From NCBI GenBank assembly GCA_003512175.1, contig DOSP01000068.1, positions 1 to 17,990 on the forward strand: a stretch of 17,990 nucleotides of DNA, read 5' to 3'. The position numbers were made by a program, and so were the translations under genes. Positions within the stretch are counted from its first letter, which is position 1, and every line of letters starts with the position of its first letter. This document shows positions 15,053-17,990 of the stretch, one piece after another. The notes under the pieces were generated by a model that was not told the DNA's origin, searched no databases, and worked only from the letters and a program-made list of their open reading frames with translations. The DNA is from Candidatus Kerfeldbacteria bacterium. Lineage in GTDB: Bacteria; Patescibacteriota; Patescibacteriia; UBA9570.

Positions 15053-16289
15053 TGCCGATTCGGCGGAGACGCTGATCGATGGCTTCATAGCCGCGGTCTA
15101 TTTGGTAGATGTTGCCAATAACGGTATGACCTCTGGCAATGGCTCCGGCAATCACCATGGCAATGCCTGCCCGTAAATCTGGACTATCCACTTCTTTCCC
15201 TTTCAATCGAGTCGACCCTTCAATAGTGATGTGTTGTGAAGTGTGTATAGTAATTTTGGCGCCCATCCGATTTAACATATCACTATAGAATAGCCGATCA
15301 GCATAAATGGTTTCCATCACTTCACTATGACCTGCAATCTGGGTCAGAAACACGGTTAAGGCCGGTTGAGCATCCGTTGGAAAGCCAGGATATTCACGCG
15401 TCACAACTTCTAACGGACGCAATCGTTTCCACGGCAACACGGTAATGCTCGAATCAGTCACGCGAAACTTGGCTCCGGCATCTTTTAATAATTGGAGTGG
15501 GACAGTAACGTGACGCGGTTCACACTGTCGGATAGTGAGTTGCTGCTTAGCGGCCAGGGCTAAAAACATAAACGACAGTGTCTCGATGCGATCAGGAATA
15601 ACGGTCGTTGCACCACCATGCAATCGTTTGACGCCTTCGATACGAATGGTGCTTGTCCCCTCGCCTGAAATGCGAGCCCCACAGCGCTTAAGAAACTGAC
15701 ATAAGGCGGCGACTTCTGGTTCACGAGCAGCATTTTCAATCACCGTCTCGCCTTTGGCCAGCACGGCGGCCAGCACCATGGTTTCTGTACCGGTGACACT
15801 AATGACAGGAAATACATAGTGCGCCCCCCGTAAACCACGCTTGGCAGTGAAGGTGTGGATACCGCGTTGATACGTATGCCGCGCCCCCATGGCCGTGAAG
15901 GCATCAATAAACAAATTAATTGGTCGCTTACCAATCGCGCACCCACCTGGATGGGGTAATTGTACGGTACCAAAACGCGCTAAGAGCGGGCCAGCCAATA
16001 ATATCGAGGCACGTAGTTTAGGCACTAATTGACGAGGGAGTATGGTTGTTTGAATGTGACTGGCATCAATGTTGTATCGTCCATGCGCCAGATGATGAAC
16101 CTGTACACCCAAGTGGGCCAGAATTTCTTGCAGCCGAAAAATATCCTCTATTTCCGGTACATTACGTAGGCTGACTGGTTGATCTGTCAGCACAGCCGCC
16201 GCAAACAACTTCAATGCGTGGTTTTTGGCACCCGCCACGGCAATACTGCCCTGTAACCGACGCCCTCCTTGAATAATAAACTTAGCCAT
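15030..16289 (-). CDS. murA: UDP-N-acetylglucosamine 1-carboxyvinyltransferase
   Basis: First committed step of peptidoglycan precursor synthesis: transfers enolpyruvate from PEP to UDP-GlcNAc in the cytoplasm. The 419-residue product has GAKN with Lys22 and Asn23, the mobile-loop PGGCAIGKRP with catalytic Cys117 (the Cys that fosfomycin alkylates, so the protein should be sensitive to that chemistry), PDRIETLSFMFLAL, the FPTDAQPALT segment with the catalytic Asp, and NIYQIDRGYEAIDQRLRRIG at the end. GAKNHALK replaces the more usual GAKNAAL. The ATG at 16289 is chosen; a TTG at 16295 would add two residues but lies in the promoter region. The stop overlaps the region upstream of the S41 gene. 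Confidence 0.97.
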   Translation of the reverse strand: MAKFIIQGGRRLQGSIAVAGAKNHALKLFAAAVLTDQPVSLRNVPEIEDIFRLQEILAHLGVQVHHLAHGRYNIDASHIQTTILPRQLVPKLRASILLAGPLLARFGTVQLPHPGGCAIGKRPINLFIDAFTAMGARHTYQRGIHTFTAKRGLRGAHYVFPVISVTGTETMVLAAVLAKGETVIENAAREPEVAALCQFLKRCGARISGEGTSTIRIEGVKRLHGGATTVIPDRIETLSFMFLALAAKQQLTIRQCEPRHVTVPLQLLKDAGAKFRVTDSSITVLPWKRLRPLEVVTREYPGFPTDAQPALTVFLTQIAGHSEVMETIYADRLFYSDMLNRMGAKITIHTSQHITIEGSTRLKGKEVDSPDLRAGIAMVIAGAIARGHTVIGNIYQIDRGYEAIDQRLRRIGIDITRQN

Positions 16290-16296
16290 GTACAAT
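16269..16296 (+). promoter_or_regulatory. Putative leaderless promoter of the PEGA-like gene
   Basis: On the plus strand TTGAAT (16269-16274), a 16-bp spacer, TACAAT (16291-16296, five of six consensus bases), then 10 bases to the ATG at 16307. The -35 and spacer are inside the start of murA. The ATG at 16295 overlaps the -10 itself and so is unlikely to be transcribed from here. Confidence 0.6.
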
Positions 16297-16298
16297 GA

Positions 16299-16327
16299 AG
16301 TCTACGATGTCAACTCATCTCCGTCAA
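16299..16327 (-). promoter_or_regulatory. murA: Putative leaderless promoter of murA
   Basis: On the minus strand TTGACG (16322-16327), an exact 17-bp spacer, TAGACT (16299-16304), then 9 bases to the murA ATG. The -35 and part of the spacer lie inside the divergent PEGA-like gene. Its -10 is 2 bp from the -10 of the opposite promoter, so the two cannot both be occupied. Confidence 0.6.
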
Positions 16328-17218
16328 CTCATCTTCCTCATTGTGACGTTCACATCAACCATTGGTTTGGCCTGGATTCTACTATATAGCTCCGGGTATA
16401 ATTTTAACGTCACTCAGTTAGCCTTCCAACCAACCGGCGGAATCCGCGTGGCGGTCTATCCGAGTAAAGAGGTGGAAGTGGCTTTGCTACCCAATAACGA
16501 ACTATCGCACGCCAGTGAGACGACCTTTACCCATTTATTGCCGGGAGAGTATCAACTGATTGTCACGTCACCACACTATCGTACAATCAATTTGGTGCTT
16601 GATGTTGCGCCTAATGTCACCAGTATGATTGATCCACTCTATCTCTGGCCGGAACAAGTACCGTTATCTGTGGCTACTGTCCCCGACAAGCTTGGACCCC
16701 TCCACACCACCGAATTGCCGATTGTGTTCCAGTCAATTCTGGCCAACACGACTATACCCGATCAAAGTGATTATGTTTTAGTGACACAGCGTCAATTTAT
16801 TGTTCTGAATAAGGATACCCACACCGTCACAGAATATGTTCGTGACGGCAGTGTCATCACCAGTCAACAACTAGGCTCTGCTGTTACTGAAATGGCCTTG
16901 GCCCAGCACCAGCTTTTGCTGGTGAGCCAATTTGGCTTAACGGTGGTAGATGTGCTGGAACATACCTCCGAAACTATTACGCGGTTGAGCACTCCAATTC
17001 AGACTGCCAGCTGGGTAACGAACACCCCATATATCGCCTATAGCACAGCTGATACCGTACATATCGTTGATTCACGCCTGCAGGTAGACTATCTGGACCA
17101 ACTGGTAGCGACTACACCGGAACCGATCACTGATCTGTGGTACGACGCGGAATTGAATAGTTTATGGCTGACCACCGCAACAGCTCACTATCGCTGGCCT
17201 CTAGAACTAGTCATATAA
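16307..17218 (+). CDS. Membrane-anchored protein with PEGA-like and beta-propeller-like regions
   Basis: A 303-residue protein with one N-terminal membrane helix (about residues 7-27, LIFLIVTFTSTIGLAWILLY) and a large part outside the membrane. Residues about 35-115 resemble a PEGA domain: GGIRVAVYPSKEVEVALL, then LLPGEYQLIVTSPHYRTINLVLDV, the usual surface-layer-associated beta fold that binds or decorates the envelope. The rest has spaced aromatic-rich strands (YVLVTQRQFIVLNKD, LLLVSQFGLTVVDVL, YIAYSTADTVHIVDS, SLWLTTATAHYRW) at intervals suggestive of propeller blades. This is a by-eye assignment. It diverges from murA, so an envelope role is reasonable but unproven. The start is discussed under its promoter. 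Confidence 0.7.
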   Translation: MSTHLRQLIFLIVTFTSTIGLAWILLYSSGYNFNVTQLAFQPTGGIRVAVYPSKEVEVALLPNNELSHASETTFTHLLPGEYQLIVTSPHYRTINLVLDVAPNVTSMIDPLYLWPEQVPLSVATVPDKLGPLHTTELPIVFQSILANTTIPDQSDYVLVTQRQFIVLNKDTHTVTEYVRDGSVITSQQLGSAVTEMALAQHQLLLVSQFGLTVVDVLEHTSETITRLSTPIQTASWVTNTPYIAYSTADTVHIVDSRLQVDYLDQLVATTPEPITDLWYDAELNSLWLTTATAHYRWPLELVI

Positions 17219-17990
17219 GCGGTCAGCCCGGCCTGCCAAGAACGGAGCAGCGGTCGTTTAGTGTTGAGTAAAATAGAATATGCCGGACGCTTGGCTGGTC
17301 GAGGAAATTCGGCACTAGTGCAGGGCTGAACGTGTGCTGGAAGATGAGCCTGCTTGAATATTTCTACGGCAAAATCATGCCACGTACAGTGGCCGGCATT
17401 CGTCAGGTGATAGATGCCGCTCGATGGTTGGTCCTGCAACAACTGGCTGGTGGCTACAGCTAAGTCCTGCACATAGGTTGGACTGCCGTGTTGATCATTC
17501 ACTACCTTCACCTCAGACTGGTCTTGTCCTAACTGTAGCATGGTATCCACAAAATTTTTTCCGCCTGCCCCATACAACCAAGCGGTGCGAATGATGTAGG
17601 CTTGATCTGCTAGCCAACTTTGAATAGCCAGTTCCCCCGCCAATTTGCTCTCGCCGTAGGCATTCACCGGCTGATCCGGCTGATCCGTTTCGGCGTAGCC
17701 AACTGCCTTTGTACCGGAAAATACATAATCCGTACTATACTGGACTAACCTGGAACCAACTAAGCTAGCGGCTTCGGCCATGTACGCAGGTGCTTCACCA
17801 TTCACCTGTAACGCCACAGCCCGATTTGCCTCACAGTCATCAACCTGTGTATAGGCTGCCGCATTCACAATACACGTTGGTCTATGTTTTCCAATGTACT
17901 CGATGACAGCGGCACGTTGAGTAATGTCCACCTCGCTATGGTGCGGCGTGAGCACGGTGTAGTCAGTCAGTGTCTGGCGCAGCGCCGTTT
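17188..17990 (-). CDS. rfbD: dTDP-4-dehydrorhamnose reductase, N-terminus outside window
   Basis: Last step of dTDP-L-rhamnose synthesis, reducing dTDP-4-dehydro-L-rhamnose with NAD(P)H; rhamnose goes into surface polysaccharides. The short-chain dehydrogenase core is clear: NAAAYTQVDDCE, YSTDYVFSG, the catalytic NAYGESKLAGE (Tyr and Lys), IIRTAWLYG and QHGSPTYVQDLA. The frame stays open through the right edge (TALRQTLTDYTVLTPHHSEVD reads as family N-terminal sequence), so the GTG near 17955 is not a true start and the nucleotide-binding GxxGxxG is outside the window. Its stop overlaps the end of the PEGA-like gene by 31 bases, in the converging direction. Confidence 0.93.
   Translation of the reverse strand, partial: TALRQTLTDYTVLTPHHSEVDITQRAAVIEYIGKHRPTCIVNAAAYTQVDDCEANRAVALQVNGEAPAYMAEAASLVGSRLVQYSTDYVFSGTKAVGYAETDQPDQPVNAYGESKLAGELAIQSWLADQAYIIRTAWLYGAGGKNFVDTMLQLGQDQSEVKVVNDQHGSPTYVQDLAVATSQLLQDQPSSGIYHLTNAGHCTWHDFAVEIFKQAHLPAHVQPCTSAEFPRPAKRPAYSILLNTKRPLLRSWQAGLTAYMTSSRGQR

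Noticed and set aside
16295..16297. ATG as start of the PEGA-like gene
   Set aside because: It overlaps the putative -10 hexamer, and the ATG at 16307 gives the right distance and a clean membrane helix.

Overview
The window is a densely packed bacterial chromosome segment of housekeeping and envelope genes. The gene content (small proteomes' style of short RmuC, single M16 peptidase, standalone hexapeptide acyltransferase, PEGA-like anchored protein, divergent CTP synthase, rpmA without rplU/obg beside it) suggests a Candidate Phyla Radiation (Patescibacteria) genome, perhaps of the Parcubacteria group. That assignment is inference from gene style and I cannot test it here. TGA ends several genes (atpD, metG, tatD, murA, atpC-type overlaps), so this is not the recoded-UGA lineage (Gracilibacteria/SR1). 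No mobile element, CRISPR array, tRNA or rRNA is visible, and the longest gene-free stretch is only 59 bp.

Layout. Bases 1-3136 (+): the end of the F1Fo ATP synthase operon, atpA (3' part)-atpG-atpD-atpC. Bases 3144-11438 (-): a long run of tightly packed genes, read in transcription order as DUF4013-like membrane protein, glyS, M16 peptidase, AI-2E/PerM-type permease, metG, small two-helix membrane protein, tatD, rmuC, and a left-handed beta-helix acyltransferase. Bases 11498-11773 (+): rpmA alone. Bases 11770-16289 (-): murA, S41 (Ctp-type) protease, rplI and pyrG. Bases 16307-17218 (+): a membrane-anchored PEGA-like protein that diverges from murA. Bases 17188-17990 (-): rfbD, cut by the window edge. 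Three convergent gene pairs meet with a 7-bp gap, a 4-bp overlap and a 31-bp overlap, and none has an obvious intrinsic terminator.

The main unexpected signal is regulatory. At nine gene starts there is a sigma70-like promoter whose -10 hexamer ends only 6-10 bases before the ATG, usually with a -35-like hexamer 16-18 bp upstream (for rplI an extended -10 instead). Transcription from these would begin at or within a few bases of the start codon, so the mRNAs should be leaderless. Shine-Dalgarno sequences are almost absent elsewhere too. Several of these promoters lie inside the preceding gene, so what looks like one operon may be many short transcription units. The same logic decides three start codons (murA 16289, S41 protease 15015, PEGA protein 16307). 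Two divergent gene pairs have face-to-face overlapping promoters.

The genes cover energy conversion (ATP synthase), translation (MetRS, GlyRS, L27, L9), pyrimidine synthesis (PyrG), cell-wall precursor synthesis (MurA), dTDP-rhamnose synthesis (RfbD), proteolysis (S41, M16) and DNA maintenance (RmuC, TatD). I see no dedicated accessory or defence system.
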